Origin: Clostridiales bacterium | Lineage (GTDB): Bacteria; Bacillota; Clostridia; Christensenellales; Aristaeellaceae | Assembly: GCA_004555535.1 (NCBI GenBank) | Contig: SFHU01000008.1 | Span: forward strand, 1 to 56,052 | Direction of reading: 5' to 3' | DNA length: 56,052 nt | Shown here: piece by piece, positions 27,993 to 37,036 of the stretch | Numbering within the stretch: the stretch's first letter is position 1 | How the letters are laid out: each line of letters begins with the position of its first letter | Translations under genes and position numbers: made by a program | The notes under the pieces: generated by a model | Seen by the model: only the letters and a program-made list of their open reading frames with translations | What the model was told of the DNA's origin: nothing | Databases searched by the model: none

Positions 27993-28574
27993 ATGACGAC
28001 ATCCTGGCCGGCGCTGACGGAGGCTGTCGGCGCCTGCGAGAAATGCAGGCTGTGCCAGACGCGCAAGCATGTCGTGCTCGGCGAGGGCGATCCCCATGCG
28101 GCGCTGATGTTCATCGGCGAGGGGCCGGGCCAGCAGGAGGATGAGACGGGCCGTCCGTTTGTCGGCGCGGCTGGTCAGCTGCTTGACCGCATGCTCGCGG
28201 CCATCGGCCTGACGCGCGCGCAGGTTTACATCTGCAACATCGTCAAATGCCGTCCGCCGCAGAACCGTGTGCCCGAGCCGGACGAGCGGGCTGCCTGCCT
28301 AGACTATCTGCGCCAGCAGGTCGCGCTCGTGCGCCCGAAGGTGATCGTCTGCCTCGGCTCCACGCCCACGCGCGCGCTGCTGGGCGAGGACATGCGCATC
28401 ACGCGCGACCGCGGCACCTGGCAGCTGCGCAAAGGAGTCTGGTTCATGCCGACCTTTCATCCGGCTGCGCTGCTGCGCGACCAGGACAAGAAGCGCCCGG
28501 CCTGGGAGGACTTCAAGGCGATTCGCGCAAAGCTCATCGAGCTGGGCGTCTATGAGGAGAAGAGCGTTGGATAA
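27993..28574 (+). CDS. Uracil-DNA glycosylase, family 4 type (Fe-S)
   Basis: The 193-residue enzyme removes uracil from DNA in base-excision repair. Motif 1 is GEGPGQQEDETGRPFVG, motif 2 includes CLGSTPTRALLG, and the active-site loop is FHPAALLR. The four 4Fe-4S ligands of family 4 are at Cys15, Cys18, Cys86 and Cys102. It overlaps the start of a second, cysteine-free UDG-like gene. Confidence 0.9.
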   Translation: MTTSWPALTEAVGACEKCRLCQTRKHVVLGEGDPHAALMFIGEGPGQQEDETGRPFVGAAGQLLDRMLAAIGLTRAQVYICNIVKCRPPQNRVPEPDERAACLDYLRQQVALVRPKVIVCLGSTPTRALLGEDMRITRDRGTWQLRKGVWFMPTFHPAALLRDQDKKRPAWEDFKAIRAKLIELGVYEEKSVG

Positions 28575-29139
28575 ATACAAGCAGGAGCTCAAAGCGTTCA
28601 TTGCCGGCGTCATGCCGGGAAGGGAGAACGCGCTCGTCTTTGGCGAGGGGCCGAAGAATCCCGTGCTGATGCTCATCGGCGAAGCGCCGGGCGAGCAGGA
28701 AAGCCTGCAGGGGCGGCCCTTTGTCGGCAAGGCGGGGAAGAACCTCGACCGTTTCCTCGAGCTGGCGGGACTCCGGCGCGAGGAGATCTACATCGCCAAC
28801 ACCGTCAAATACCGCCCCACGCGGACGGGAAAGGCGGGCCGGCTGAGCAACCGTCCGCCCACGCGCGAGGAGGTCGCGCTGTTCCGCCCGTGGCTGCTGC
28901 GCGAGATCGCGGAGGTCGGCCCCCGGGCTATTGCGACGCTGGGCAATACGCCGCTGCAGGCGCTTGCGGGCAGCAGGGTGACCATCGGCGCTGTGCATGG
29001 GCAATGGGTGAAGGCGCAGGAGGGCCTTGAGCTCTTTGCGCTCTATCATCCTGCGAGCCTGATTTACAATCGTTCGCTCGAGCCTGTGTATGAGGCGGAT
29101 GTGCGCGCGCTGGCCAAGGCGCTCTCGTCGCGCGGCTGA
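28567..29139 (+). CDS. Second uracil-DNA glycosylase-like protein, lacking Fe-S cysteines
   Basis: The 190-residue paralogue of the preceding gene starts at TTG 28567 (GAGGAG upstream), overlapping the first UDG stop by 8 bases. It keeps motif 1 (GEAPGEQESLQGRPFVGKAG), ATLGNTPLQALAG and the YHPASLIY loop. All four cluster cysteines are missing: the first CxxC is replaced by a sequence without Cys, and NIVKCRPP becomes NTVKYRPT. A longer loop (RTGKAGRLSNRPP) replaces the second cysteine region. It may be an active UDG with a protein-stabilised fold or one with altered substrate. Confidence 0.82.
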   Translation: MDKYKQELKAFIAGVMPGRENALVFGEGPKNPVLMLIGEAPGEQESLQGRPFVGKAGKNLDRFLELAGLRREEIYIANTVKYRPTRTGKAGRLSNRPPTREEVALFRPWLLREIAEVGPRAIATLGNTPLQALAGSRVTIGAVHGQWVKAQEGLELFALYHPASLIYNRSLEPVYEADVRALAKALSSRG

Positions 29140-29238
29140 CTGCGGTTTGGAGCAGGAATTCGGACATTTCAGGCAGAATCCCTTTCGCGCCGCGCTCTGT
29201 TATGCTATGCTGAAGGTACAAATGAAGGGGGAATTGAT

Positions 29239-29730
29239 ATGGCTCAGACTATCCTTGAAGCGCTGCCGTCCGTCCTGTGCATGCTCGCAGGCGCAGGGTT
29301 CATCATCGTCGAGGTCTTTCTGCCGGGGTTCGGCATTCCGGGCATCTCCGGCATTCTGCTCATCGGCGCGGGAACCGTGCTGGCGGGTGTTCACTTTGGC
29401 GCGGTGACCGCGGTGGGCGTGCTGCTGGTGCTGGTCGCTGTGCTCGCCGTGCTGATCTCGTGGGTGCTGCGTGCGGCTGCGCGCGGCGATGGCGGCAAAA
29501 GGCTGTTCCTGAAGGAGCGCGAGGAGCTGCACACGAGGAACGACGACATGCTGGCCTTCATCGGCAAGCGCGGGCAGACGAAGAGCGTCCTGCGGCCTGC
29601 CGGCATCGGTGATTTTGACGGCGTGCGGCTGAACGTCGTCACGGAGGGCGACTATATCGAGAGCGGAAAGCCCGTCGAGATCGTCAGCGTGGAGGGCGCG
29701 CGCATCGTCGTCAAGGCCGTTCGGGAATAA
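29239..29730 (+). CDS. NfeD-family membrane protein
   Basis: The 163-residue product has three membrane segments (about residues 10-90) and a C-terminal OB-fold NfeD domain (RGQTKSVLRPAGIGDFDGVR, ending VSVEGARIVVKAV). Short NfeD proteins partner with flotillins in membrane microdomains. The gene lies 43 bases before floA, consistent with that pairing. The ATG follows AAGGGGGAA. Confidence 0.88.
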   Translation: MAQTILEALPSVLCMLAGAGFIIVEVFLPGFGIPGISGILLIGAGTVLAGVHFGAVTAVGVLLVLVAVLAVLISWVLRAAARGDGGKRLFLKEREELHTRNDDMLAFIGKRGQTKSVLRPAGIGDFDGVRLNVVTEGDYIESGKPVEIVSVEGARIVVKAVRE

Positions 29731-29772
29731 CCCGCTTGACGGGTTTTCAAAAGAGAGAGGAGAGGGTTTGTC

Positions 29773-30759
29773 GTGTTTGAAATCGGAGGAATTGTCAGCA
29801 TCATCGTGATCTTGGTCATCGTGTTGGTCTTCCTGAGCCTCGTGCCGCTGAATCTCTGGATTTCGGCGCTGGCTTCCGGTGTCCACGTCTCGATCTTCAC
29901 GCTGGTGGGCATGCGTATCCGCCGCGTCTCGCCGGCAAAGATCGTTGGGCCGCTGATCAAGGCGGAGAAGGCCGGCCTGAACATGGAGATCAGCAAGATG
30001 GAGGCGCATTACCTCGCGGGCGGCAACCTCGACCGCGTCGTCACGGCGCTGATCACCGCGCGCGGCGCAAACATCAAGCTCGACTTCCCGGAGGCCTGCG
30101 CGATTGACCTGGCGGGCCGCGACGTGCTGCAGGCCGTGCAGATGAGCGTCAATCCCAAGGTCATCGAGACGCCGGTCGTCGCCGCCATTGCCAAGGACGG
30201 TATCGAGCTCCGCGCGAAGGCGCGCGTGACCGTGCGCGCCAACATCGAGCGTCTGGTCGGCGGCGCGGGCGAGGAGACCATCGTCGCGCGCGTGGGCGAG
30301 GGCATCGTCACGACCGTCGGCTCCGCGGATTCGCACAAGGCCGTGCTGGAAAACCCGGATCTGATTAGCCGCACCGTGCTCAACAAGGGTCTCGACGCGG
30401 GCACCGCGTTTGAGATCCTCTCCATCGATATCGCGGATGTGGATGTGGGCCGCAACGTCGGCGCGCAGCTGCAGATGGATCAGGCAGAGGCCGACCGCCG
30501 CATCGCCCAGGCGAAGGCGGAAGAGCGCCGCGCGATGGCCGTCGCCCGCGAGCAGGAGATGAAGGCTGCCGCGCAGGAGCAGCGCGCGAAGGTCATCGAG
30601 GCCGAGGCCGAGGTGCCCAAGGCGATGGCGGCAGCGCTGCGAGAAGGCAAGCTGGGCGTGATGGACTACTATCAGATGCAGAACACGATCGCCGACACCT
30701 CGATGCGCGAGTCGATCGCGACGCTGGGCGGCGGCACGGCGAATGCCCCCAAGAAGTGA
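29773..30759 (+). CDS. floA: Flotillin-like protein
   Basis: The 328-residue product is the YqfA/FloA flotillin. An N-terminal membrane hairpin (SIIVILVIVLVFLSLVPLNL) is followed by the SPFH-like domain and a C-terminal Ala/Glu-rich coiled coil (QAEADRRIAQAKAEERRAMA). It organises functional membrane microdomains. The start is GTG 29773 behind GAGAGGAGAGGG. It sits between nfeD and a small membrane-anchored gene, the usual Bacillota context. Confidence 0.94.
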   Translation: MFEIGGIVSIIVILVIVLVFLSLVPLNLWISALASGVHVSIFTLVGMRIRRVSPAKIVGPLIKAEKAGLNMEISKMEAHYLAGGNLDRVVTALITARGANIKLDFPEACAIDLAGRDVLQAVQMSVNPKVIETPVVAAIAKDGIELRAKARVTVRANIERLVGGAGEETIVARVGEGIVTTVGSADSHKAVLENPDLISRTVLNKGLDAGTAFEILSIDIADVDVGRNVGAQLQMDQAEADRRIAQAKAEERRAMAVAREQEMKAAAQEQRAKVIEAEAEVPKAMAAALREGKLGVMDYYQMQNTIADTSMRESIATLGGGTANAPKK

Positions 30760-30795
30760 CCGGGCGCATGACCGGAGCGGAAAGGGGGGAGCAGC

Positions 30796-31293
30796 ATGGA
30801 TGATCTGGTTGTTATCGTGCTGATTGTGTTCGCGATGGTCAACGCCATCCGGAGCAGCAAGAAGAAAAAGCAGAAGGGACAGGCAGCCGGGCAGATTTCT
30901 TCCGCGAAAAAGAGCCGTGCTGCTGCGCAGAAGGGCAGGGAGGCGGACTTCTTTGCCGCCTTTGCCGGTTCGCAGCAGAGCGGCGGGAGCGGCGCGCAGA
31001 CCAGGTCTGCGCAGCCCAGGGTCACCCAGCCCAGGGCCGCGGCGGATGAGCGTCTGCATGGCCCGGGAGTCCATCTGCACGACGTCACGCAGGAGCAGAT
31101 GAATCTGGCGCAGGAGGGCGAGGATCCCTGCCACGCGGGCAGCGCGCCTGCCGCGATGCCGGAGGAAGCCGCGCCGGCCAATCCGCTGCGCGAGGCGATG
31201 GCCGACGACCTGCTGCGCGGCGTGGTCATGAGCGAAATTCTGACGCGGCCCTGCCAGCGGCAGACGGCGATAGGGCGCAGAACCAAAGCATAA
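30796..31293 (+). CDS. Membrane-anchored protein of the floA operon, unknown
   Basis: The 165-residue product has one N-terminal membrane helix (LVVIVLIVFAMVNAI), a Lys-rich stop (SSKKKKQKGQ), a long Ala/Gln/Ser-rich disordered middle and a short conserved-looking end (DDLLRGVVMSEILTRPCQR). Similar proteins follow floA in other Bacillota. The function is unknown; a role as a microdomain partner is inferred from position. The ATG follows AAGGGGGGAG. Confidence 0.75.
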   Translation: MDDLVVIVLIVFAMVNAIRSSKKKKQKGQAAGQISSAKKSRAAAQKGREADFFAAFAGSQQSGGSGAQTRSAQPRVTQPRAAADERLHGPGVHLHDVTQEQMNLAQEGEDPCHAGSAPAAMPEEAAPANPLREAMADDLLRGVVMSEILTRPCQRQTAIGRRTKA

Positions 31294-31314
31294 GCCAGAA
31301 AACGGAGTTGTGAC

Positions 31315-32082
31315 ATGGAAGACGGGATTCGGGTCGTCATTGCGGACGATGAAGACGGAATGCGCATGATTCTGCGCAAGATGATCGCCAAGGCGGGCGG
31401 ATTCACCCTCTGCGCAGAGGCGACCAACGGGCCGGAGCTGCTTAGGCTTGTGGAACAATACAGGCCGCAGGTCTGCTTTCTCGATGTCGAGATGCCCGGC
31501 ATGACCGGACTGGAATGCGCCCGATCCATTCAGGATACCGATCCGCGGACGATTCTGGTCTTCGCGACCGCCCACGACGATTACATGGCGCAGGCGTTTG
31601 AGGTGTACGCGTTTGACTACATGGTCAAGCCGTTCAAGCTCGAGCGCGTCATGAAGACGTTGGAGCGCATCCGCACGGTCATAAGCAGCCGGGAGAAGGC
31701 TGCTCAGCCCGCGCAGACGCTGCCTGCGCCCAGAATGACGGGCGCAGCGGCGACAGGGCGGATCATGCTGCACCACAAGGAGGGCCTGAACTTCGTCAAT
31801 CAGGCGGACATCCTGCTCGTGCAGCGAGAGAACCGCTCGACTGTGCTCTATGCGACGCAGGGGCGGCGCTTTGAGACGAGCGAGGCGCTGGGCGATGTGG
31901 AGGCACGGCTCGACCCGAAGATCTTCTTCCGGTGCCACAAGAGCTACATCATCAACCTCAACGTGATCGACAGCATCACGCCCTACGGGCGCTGGACGTA
32001 TGTCGTGCACCTGGTTGGAACCGATCAGGACGCGCTCATCACACACGAGAAATACGAGGAGCTTGAGCGGATGTTCTCCTGA
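31315..32082 (+). CDS. LytTR-family response regulator
   Basis: The 255-residue product has a receiver domain (acidic pair ADDEDG, phospho-acceptor Asp in CFLDVEMPG, Lys in YMVKPFK) and a C-terminal LytTR DNA-binding domain (FFRCHKSYIINLNVIDSI). No sensor kinase is encoded beside it, so it is an orphan or is served by a distant kinase. LytTR regulators often control surface or signalling genes; the VTC/CotH surface genes are convergent just beyond the terminator. It starts 21 bases after the previous stop and is probably in the nfeD-floA unit. Confidence 0.92.
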   Translation: MEDGIRVVIADDEDGMRMILRKMIAKAGGFTLCAEATNGPELLRLVEQYRPQVCFLDVEMPGMTGLECARSIQDTDPRTILVFATAHDDYMAQAFEVYAFDYMVKPFKLERVMKTLERIRTVISSREKAAQPAQTLPAPRMTGAAATGRIMLHHKEGLNFVNQADILLVQRENRSTVLYATQGRRFETSEALGDVEARLDPKIFFRCHKSYIINLNVIDSITPYGRWTYVVHLVGTDQDALITHEKYEELERMFS

Positions 32083-32106
32083 CCGACAGAAAACAGGAAT
32101 AGAAGA

Positions 32107-32145
32107 GGGCCGCAGAGCGGAGAAATCCGTTCTGCGGCCCTTGTG
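32107..32145. terminator. Bidirectional terminator between lytTR and VTC genes
   Basis: A perfect 14-bp stem GGGCCGCAGAGCGG/CCGTTCTGCGGCCC (one G-T pair) with a 6-base loop lies between the two convergent stops and can serve both strands, though the T-runs are short. Confidence 0.75.
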
Positions 32146-32154
32146 CGTGTAAAA

Positions 32155-32862
32155 TCAGAATTCCTTGTTTTCGTAGCGGCGGCACCAGGTATACTTGCTC
32201 ACGGCACTGCGCTGCGCCGTGATGCCGCTCAGAACGGTCTGCAAATGGGCGGGCAGGAATTCGTCGTATTTGACCTCCAGCACCTCGACGGGATCGTCGA
32301 AGACGGGATAGGTCGGCAGGCTGGGGTTGAAGATGTCGGTCGAATACAGGCCCGTGCGCAGCTGCTTGTCAAACGTGATGCGCACCTCCTGCGCGGGATG
32401 AAGGTATGCCTCGCGGACATAATCGACGATGACGGCGGGGCGGAGCAGCCGCGTGCGCATCTCGCGGTAGACGTCGTGCAGGAGCGGATGGCGCATGCGC
32501 TGGAGCCCCTCCGGGTCGCCCGCGATCAGCTGCTCGGCGAGGTCGCGGGGGATGGAGACGGACTGCTTGGAGATCAAGTCGCCATACTTGCTCTTGCATT
32601 CGAGCTTGATCACGCGGTCGGAGAAGTTGTAGATCCGGATGCGGTACTTTTTCCGGTTGCCGACGCCCGCGATCTTTTCCATCAGCGCGTCGTCGTTGAT
32701 CGTGTCAAAGTACAGCGAGCGGATGATGTACTCGTTGTTCTCGTCTCCGTTGGGATCAAACTGCGTGATCGGCTTGAGCACGCCGCGCAGGACGGAGAGC
32801 TCGGCGGGCGTGATCAGGTACTTGAGCTCATGCCGGAGCGGAATGTTGCGGATGACTGGCAT
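32155..32862 (-). CDS. VTC-domain polyphosphate polymerase-like protein
   Basis: The 235-residue product is a triphosphate-tunnel (CYTH-like VTC) domain, the fold that makes polyphosphate from ATP in yeast Vtc4. Tunnel features include RHELKYLITPAE at the start, YRIRIYN, IKLECKSKYGD, RPAVIVDYVREAY and VLEVKYDEFLP, giving the alternating basic and acidic strands. It follows the DUF4956 gene by 9 bases. VTC, DUF4956 and CotH genes recur together in bacteria; their joint function is not established. Confidence 0.88.
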   Translation of the reverse strand: MPVIRNIPLRHELKYLITPAELSVLRGVLKPITQFDPNGDENNEYIIRSLYFDTINDDALMEKIAGVGNRKKYRIRIYNFSDRVIKLECKSKYGDLISKQSVSIPRDLAEQLIAGDPEGLQRMRHPLLHDVYREMRTRLLRPAVIVDYVREAYLHPAQEVRITFDKQLRTGLYSTDIFNPSLPTYPVFDDPVEVLEVKYDEFLPAHLQTVLSGITAQRSAVSKYTWCRRYENKEF

Positions 32863-32871
32863 AGGCTATCC

Positions 32872-33546
32872 TCAGTTGCCGGCCTCGGACTGGCAGGCGA
32901 TCAGCGTGGCGCTGTGGACACCCTCGGTATCCAGCAGCTTGTTGACGATGTCAAAGCGCTCGCGGAGCTGGACCTCGACCGTCAGCTCGACGCCGCCGGG
33001 CGTCACGGTCTTGCTGCGCAGGCGCTGCACCTTGATGCGGCGGATGAAGCTCATGACGGACTCCTCCACCTCAGGATCATAGTGTGCGACGAGCAGGAAG
33101 GTGTTGGGCGTGCGCAGGCGGAAGAAGGAGAGCAGCAGCATGGCGACGGAGATGCCGGCTACGGCGACCAGCGCGATGGTGTAGAGCTCGGCGCCCAGCA
33201 GAATGCCCATCGTCAGCGACCAAAACATGTAGGCGGTGTCCAGCGGATCCTTCACCGCCGTGCGGAAGCGGACGATAGAGAGCGCGCCGACCATGCCCAT
33301 CGACAGCGCGATATCGGACTTGATGCACATGACGACCGGCGTGGTGATCATGCACAGCATGATCAGCGTCGTGGCGAAGGAAGAGGAATAGAGCACGCCG
33401 CGGAAGGCCTTGCGGTAGACCAGCGCGATGATCAGGCCGACCAGAAAGCCCATGGCCAGGGCGAGAACCATCTTGGTGGGCGTGAGGTTGGCCAGCTGCT
33501 GGGAGAACCACTCCGTGACACTCGAGTCGTTGATGATGCTTTTCAT
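32872..33546 (-). CDS. DUF4956 membrane protein
   Basis: The 224-residue product has about four membrane segments in the first 150 residues (MVLALAMGFLVGLIIALVY and others), the conserved stretch GMVGALSIVRFRTAVKDPLD, and a soluble C-terminal domain of roughly 80 residues. This is the DUF4956 layout. It lies between the CotH/lamin-tail gene and the VTC gene in one operon and may be the membrane platform for them; that is inference. Confidence 0.88.
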   Translation of the reverse strand: MKSIINDSSVTEWFSQQLANLTPTKMVLALAMGFLVGLIIALVYRKAFRGVLYSSSFATTLIMLCMITTPVVMCIKSDIALSMGMVGALSIVRFRTAVKDPLDTAYMFWSLTMGILLGAELYTIALVAVAGISVAMLLLSFFRLRTPNTFLLVAHYDPEVEESVMSFIRRIKVQRLRSKTVTPGGVELTVEVQLRERFDIVNKLLDTEGVHSATLIACQSEAGN

Positions 33547-33580
33547 GGAAAAAACCTCCTAAAGAAAGATGATGGATGCA

Positions 33581-36500
33581 TTATTCGTCGGGATTGGCGG
33601 GGCAGGGACCGAAATAGGCGATCATCTGCTCATCGGTGAGGTTAAAATAGCTCTTGGCCTCCTGCCAGATGTAGTAGGGCCGGCGGGGGAAGATGCGCGT
33701 GAGCATGCGCTCGCAGCGGGTGACCCAGTAGTTGTAGCCGCCCTCGGCGTTCTTGGGCTGGTCAAAGCTGATCTTCGGATCGACCTCAGCGGCCCAGCGC
33801 TGCATGTGCATCTGCATCTCGGGCTTGATCTGCGTGATCATCTGGTTGAACAGATTGGTGAGGTATTCTGTCGTGAACACGGTCTGAAACAGCTCGCCGT
33901 AGCGGGTCAGGAACTTATCCTGAATCTCCGGCACCTTGATGAGTTTGCGGATAAAGATGTTGGAGACGATGTTTGCGTGGCCCATGCCGCCGTCGTCGAG
34001 GACGAAGGCGATGCCACCGGACATGCTCTTGCCGGTCAAGACGTTGAAGAAGCCCCAGTCCGAGTCGTAGAAGAGATAGCGCCATTTGCCGTCGCCGGAG
34101 GCGGTGTTGCGGTAGAAGCGGATGTTGCCCGGGTCGGTATTGCCGAAGAACGACTCGAAGATGAAGTAATCGATCATGTTGTCGATGTCGATCTGCGAGC
34201 AGACGTATTCATAGGCCTCCTGATCGGCCGCCAGGTCGTGCGCCTTGACGTAGTTGTAAAGCTCGACGTAGTCGCTGCGGGAGCCCTGGACCACCTGGCT
34301 GGAGCTCAGGCCGTCGGATTCGAGCATGTCGATGTCATCCGGATTGTCCCAACCCTCGTGCTGGGCGACCATGTCGACGCCGGCGCGCTCGCGCATGTTG
34401 TAGTGGCCCCAGTATTGGCCGTTGATGTAGACGATGACGGGCTTCCACGCCTGCGCCGCGACGCTGCTGCCGGACTGGTCGATGATGCGGGCCTGCATGC
34501 CGTCAATGACGCGGGTATAGAGGCCGTCCTGACCGCCGTTTCGCAGAACGAAGCCCGCGTATTCCGTGTACTCGCGGTCCTCAAAGAGGGGATAATTGAA
34601 GCTGTCCACGCCGTACTGCCCGTCCGCCTTGATATAGAGGCTCTTTTGCGGCATGTCGAGCGAGTAATTGCCCATCACGCGGAAGTCCATGCCCTGGCTG
34701 ATCTGCTGGACGCCGCTTTCATCGTAATACTCGATCCAGCCGCCGAACCAGTTCTTCTGCCAGTAGGTCGCGCTCTTCCAGGGGGGATTGGTCGCCTCGC
34801 GGTCGATATTCGGTCCATCGGCGAACATGCCGGTCTCCTCATTCCAGAGGTTGTCGTTGTCCGTCGTCAGGCAGATGACGGGCATCGTGTGATAGACGGA
34901 GATCAGGTAGGTCTGCGAGACGACCTGCGAGGGCTCGACGCCTTCGCGGTAGGCGCGCGCGCGGATGACCGTCGTCTTCTCCACCTCGATGGGGCCGGTG
35001 TAGATGGGGGAGGATTCTGTCGGGTCGCTGCCGTCGGTCGTATAGCGAACGGTGGAGTTGGCGGGCACCTCGATGGTCACGCCATTTTCGCCCTCAAGCG
35101 GTCTGTCGTACAGGCCGCCGGAGCGGGGGAAGGAGGGCGCTTCCGCGAAGCCGGTGAAGCCCATGCCGTTGGTTTCGCCTGGCGTCGGTGCAGAGTAATA
35201 GAACAGGCCAGCCTGTCCAAACGTCCGGCCAAAGGAGACGTCGTCGTAGAGCTGTGGAACGGAAACCTTGTCCAGAATCTCGCCCTGTGGTGTGGAGAGG
35301 CAGACCGTCTCACCGGATTTGGCGAGATTGAAATTCGTAAAATAATAAACGCCGTCTTTTGTCGTCTGCGTCGTGTCGCAGTAGATGACCAGATAGCTGT
35401 TGTTTTCAAGCGTTATATCGGGGAACTGCCATTTGCGGGGCTTTTTGATGTTGTCGGACAGGCCGTAACCCTTGAGGTTGACGGCCTGCCCGCTCATGTT
35501 GTAGATTTCGATGTAATCGTATGGGTTTTTGACGTTGGGGCCAACGAGGGACTGATTGCCGGACATCACTTCCGTGATATACAGGCCGGAGGTGTTGGCA
35601 AGGCAGAGCGCGGTGTCCATCGCGATTTCGCCCGCGCGGGTGTTGGGCAGGCCAGGGGTGGGCTGGGTGAAGCGCTTGAAGGCGCCGGAGCCCTCCTCAT
35701 CGCGGCCCCAGGAGGTATCGGCCTCCAGCAGATCGTAGGTGACCAGATCCAGCATACGGCCCTGGACGTCGGAGAGGATGACCGTTTCGCCGTTGGAGCG
35801 CAGGCGGAAGCTGGCGTGCGGCCAGCCCGTGCTGTCGGCGCCCTTGTCCTTGCCGGAGGCGTAGACGACGTAGTAGCCGCCCGGCTCGATGACGGACCCC
35901 TGCGGGAAGCGCCACTTGACGAGCTTGTCCGGGTCGTCGCTCAGCGCGTAGTTGGACAGGTCGATGGCCTTGTCGGAGGCGTTGTACAGCTCGATCCAGT
36001 CGGGATACTCGCCGTCGCCGTCGCGCAGCGTCGTGATCGAGGAGGCGCAGATTTCGTTGATCACCAGCGAGCCGGTGGTCAGCAGCGTCGAGGCGCGGAA
36101 CTCGGCGTAGCCCTCCTGGGTGTTGTCATATCCCGGGGTGTATTGCTCGGTGATGATGTAGCTGCTCTCGCCGATCCAGGTATAGCTCATGTCGTGGTCC
36201 ATCGCGGGAACCTCGAGCTCCTGGAAGGCGACGCCGTCGCTGCCGAAGAGATAGAGCGTATCGCCGGCGGAGGAGATTTTGAATTTGGCGTGGAGCGTCT
36301 GGCCGGCGGTGTTCTTCGACGTATCCGAGGCGAAGACGATGACGTGGCCGCCCGCCTCCAGCGTCATCTCCGGGAAGACGAAGATGATCTTGTCGGAGCG
36401 GTCGGAGAGGCCATAGCCCTTCAGGTTGATGGGCTCATCGCCGGTATTGGTCAGCTCAATCCAGTCGGGGAAGGCGCCGGTCTCATCGGGACAGGACGTC

Positions 36501-36751
36501 CGGTTGGAGGACATGACCTCTGTGATGCGCAGGTGCGTGTTTCCCGTGGCGGCATCGGCGGCGGGCACCTCCGTGCCGGAAACATTGGCTGCCGGATGAC
36601 CGCCGATGTTGGGCGTGAAAAGCATCATCAGCACCAGCAACACAGCGAGGATGAGCAGCAGCGTCAGCGCCCCGCGCTTGGGCTTTTCGCGCCGCAGGGT
36701 GCTTCGCCGGCGCTTGGGCGGGCTGGAGGATTTGATGGGTTTGGAACGCAT
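33581..36751 (-). CDS. Large surface protein with lamin-tail domains and CotH kinase domain
   Basis: The 1056-residue product starts at the ATG at 36751 (AAGGAAG upstream). It has a basic N-terminus, one membrane anchor (ALTLLLILAVLLVLMMLF, about residues 27-44) and then an extracellular part. There are three lamin-tail domains (each with the pattern PDWIEL or YDYIEIYN, LKGYGLSD), a chitobiase-C-like domain (VRYTTDGSDPTESSPIYTGP) and a CotH kinase domain. The latter has INGQYWGHYNMRERAG, the GNIRFYRN segment and the metal motif YDSDWGF, so catalysis looks intact. CotH enzymes phosphorylate surface proteins. It leads the operon with DUF4956 and VTC; a TATAAT on the minus strand lies near 36845-36840. 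Confidence 0.9.
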   Translation of the reverse strand: MRSKPIKSSSPPKRRRSTLRREKPKRGALTLLLILAVLLVLMMLFTPNIGGHPAANVSGTEVPAADAATGNTHLRITEVMSSNRTSCPDETGAFPDWIELTNTGDEPINLKGYGLSDRSDKIIFVFPEMTLEAGGHVIVFASDTSKNTAGQTLHAKFKISSAGDTLYLFGSDGVAFQELEVPAMDHDMSYTWIGESSYIITEQYTPGYDNTQEGYAEFRASTLLTTGSLVINEICASSITTLRDGDGEYPDWIELYNASDKAIDLSNYALSDDPDKLVKWRFPQGSVIEPGGYYVVYASGKDKGADSTGWPHASFRLRSNGETVILSDVQGRMLDLVTYDLLEADTSWGRDEEGSGAFKRFTQPTPGLPNTRAGEIAMDTALCLANTSGLYITEVMSGNQSLVGPNVKNPYDYIEIYNMSGQAVNLKGYGLSDNIKKPRKWQFPDITLENNSYLVIYCDTTQTTKDGVYYFTNFNLAKSGETVCLSTPQGEILDKVSVPQLYDDVSFGRTFGQAGLFYYSAPTPGETNGMGFTGFAEAPSFPRSGGLYDRPLEGENGVTIEVPANSTVRYTTDGSDPTESSPIYTGPIEVEKTTVIRARAYREGVEPSQVVSQTYLISVYHTMPVICLTTDNDNLWNEETGMFADGPNIDREATNPPWKSATYWQKNWFGGWIEYYDESGVQQISQGMDFRVMGNYSLDMPQKSLYIKADGQYGVDSFNYPLFEDREYTEYAGFVLRNGGQDGLYTRVIDGMQARIIDQSGSSVAAQAWKPVIVYINGQYWGHYNMRERAGVDMVAQHEGWDNPDDIDMLESDGLSSSQVVQGSRSDYVELYNYVKAHDLAADQEAYEYVCSQIDIDNMIDYFIFESFFGNTDPGNIRFYRNTASGDGKWRYLFYDSDWGFFNVLTGKSMSGGIAFVLDDGGMGHANIVSNIFIRKLIKVPEIQDKFLTRYGELFQTVFTTEYLTNLFNQMITQIKPEMQMHMQRWAAEVDPKISFDQPKNAEGGYNYWVTRCERMLTRIFPRRPYYIWQEAKSYFNLTDEQMIAYFGPCPANPDE

Positions 36752-37036
36752 GAAAAACTTCCTTTCGCGGCTTGACAATTCAGGCGGCGCAGACGTGCGG
36801 CGTGATCAGGCGCGAATGCGCGCGAAAAATGCCGAACCCATTATAGCATAAAAGTGACGGAAGCGAAAGAGCAAGAAACACTTTCCATGAACCTGAAGGC
36901 TTCAAAACGGGCAAAAAACGGCCGCCCGGGCCATACGGGCGGGAAAACCCACATAGACTGTTTATGAACCTGCGCCGGCCATCGGGGCCGCGGAGGATCG
37001 GATGTCGTCGGTCAGGAAGCGGAAGGGGACGGTGCT

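Noticed and set aside
29200..32046. 948-codon open frame antisense to the nfeD-floA-LytTR genes
   Set aside because: It is a composition shadow of GC-rich coding DNA: His/Arg/Ala/Leu-rich product, no family, no ribosome site, and it covers several clearly real genes.
33569..36775. 1068-codon open frame antisense to the CotH/lamin-tail gene
   Set aside because: Val/Asp/Gly/His-rich shadow translation without domains; the opposite strand encodes five recognisable domains.
36773..36778. TTGACA on the plus strand near the CotH start
   Set aside because: No -10 box lies at the right distance, and the bases belong to the ribosome-site side of the minus-strand gene.
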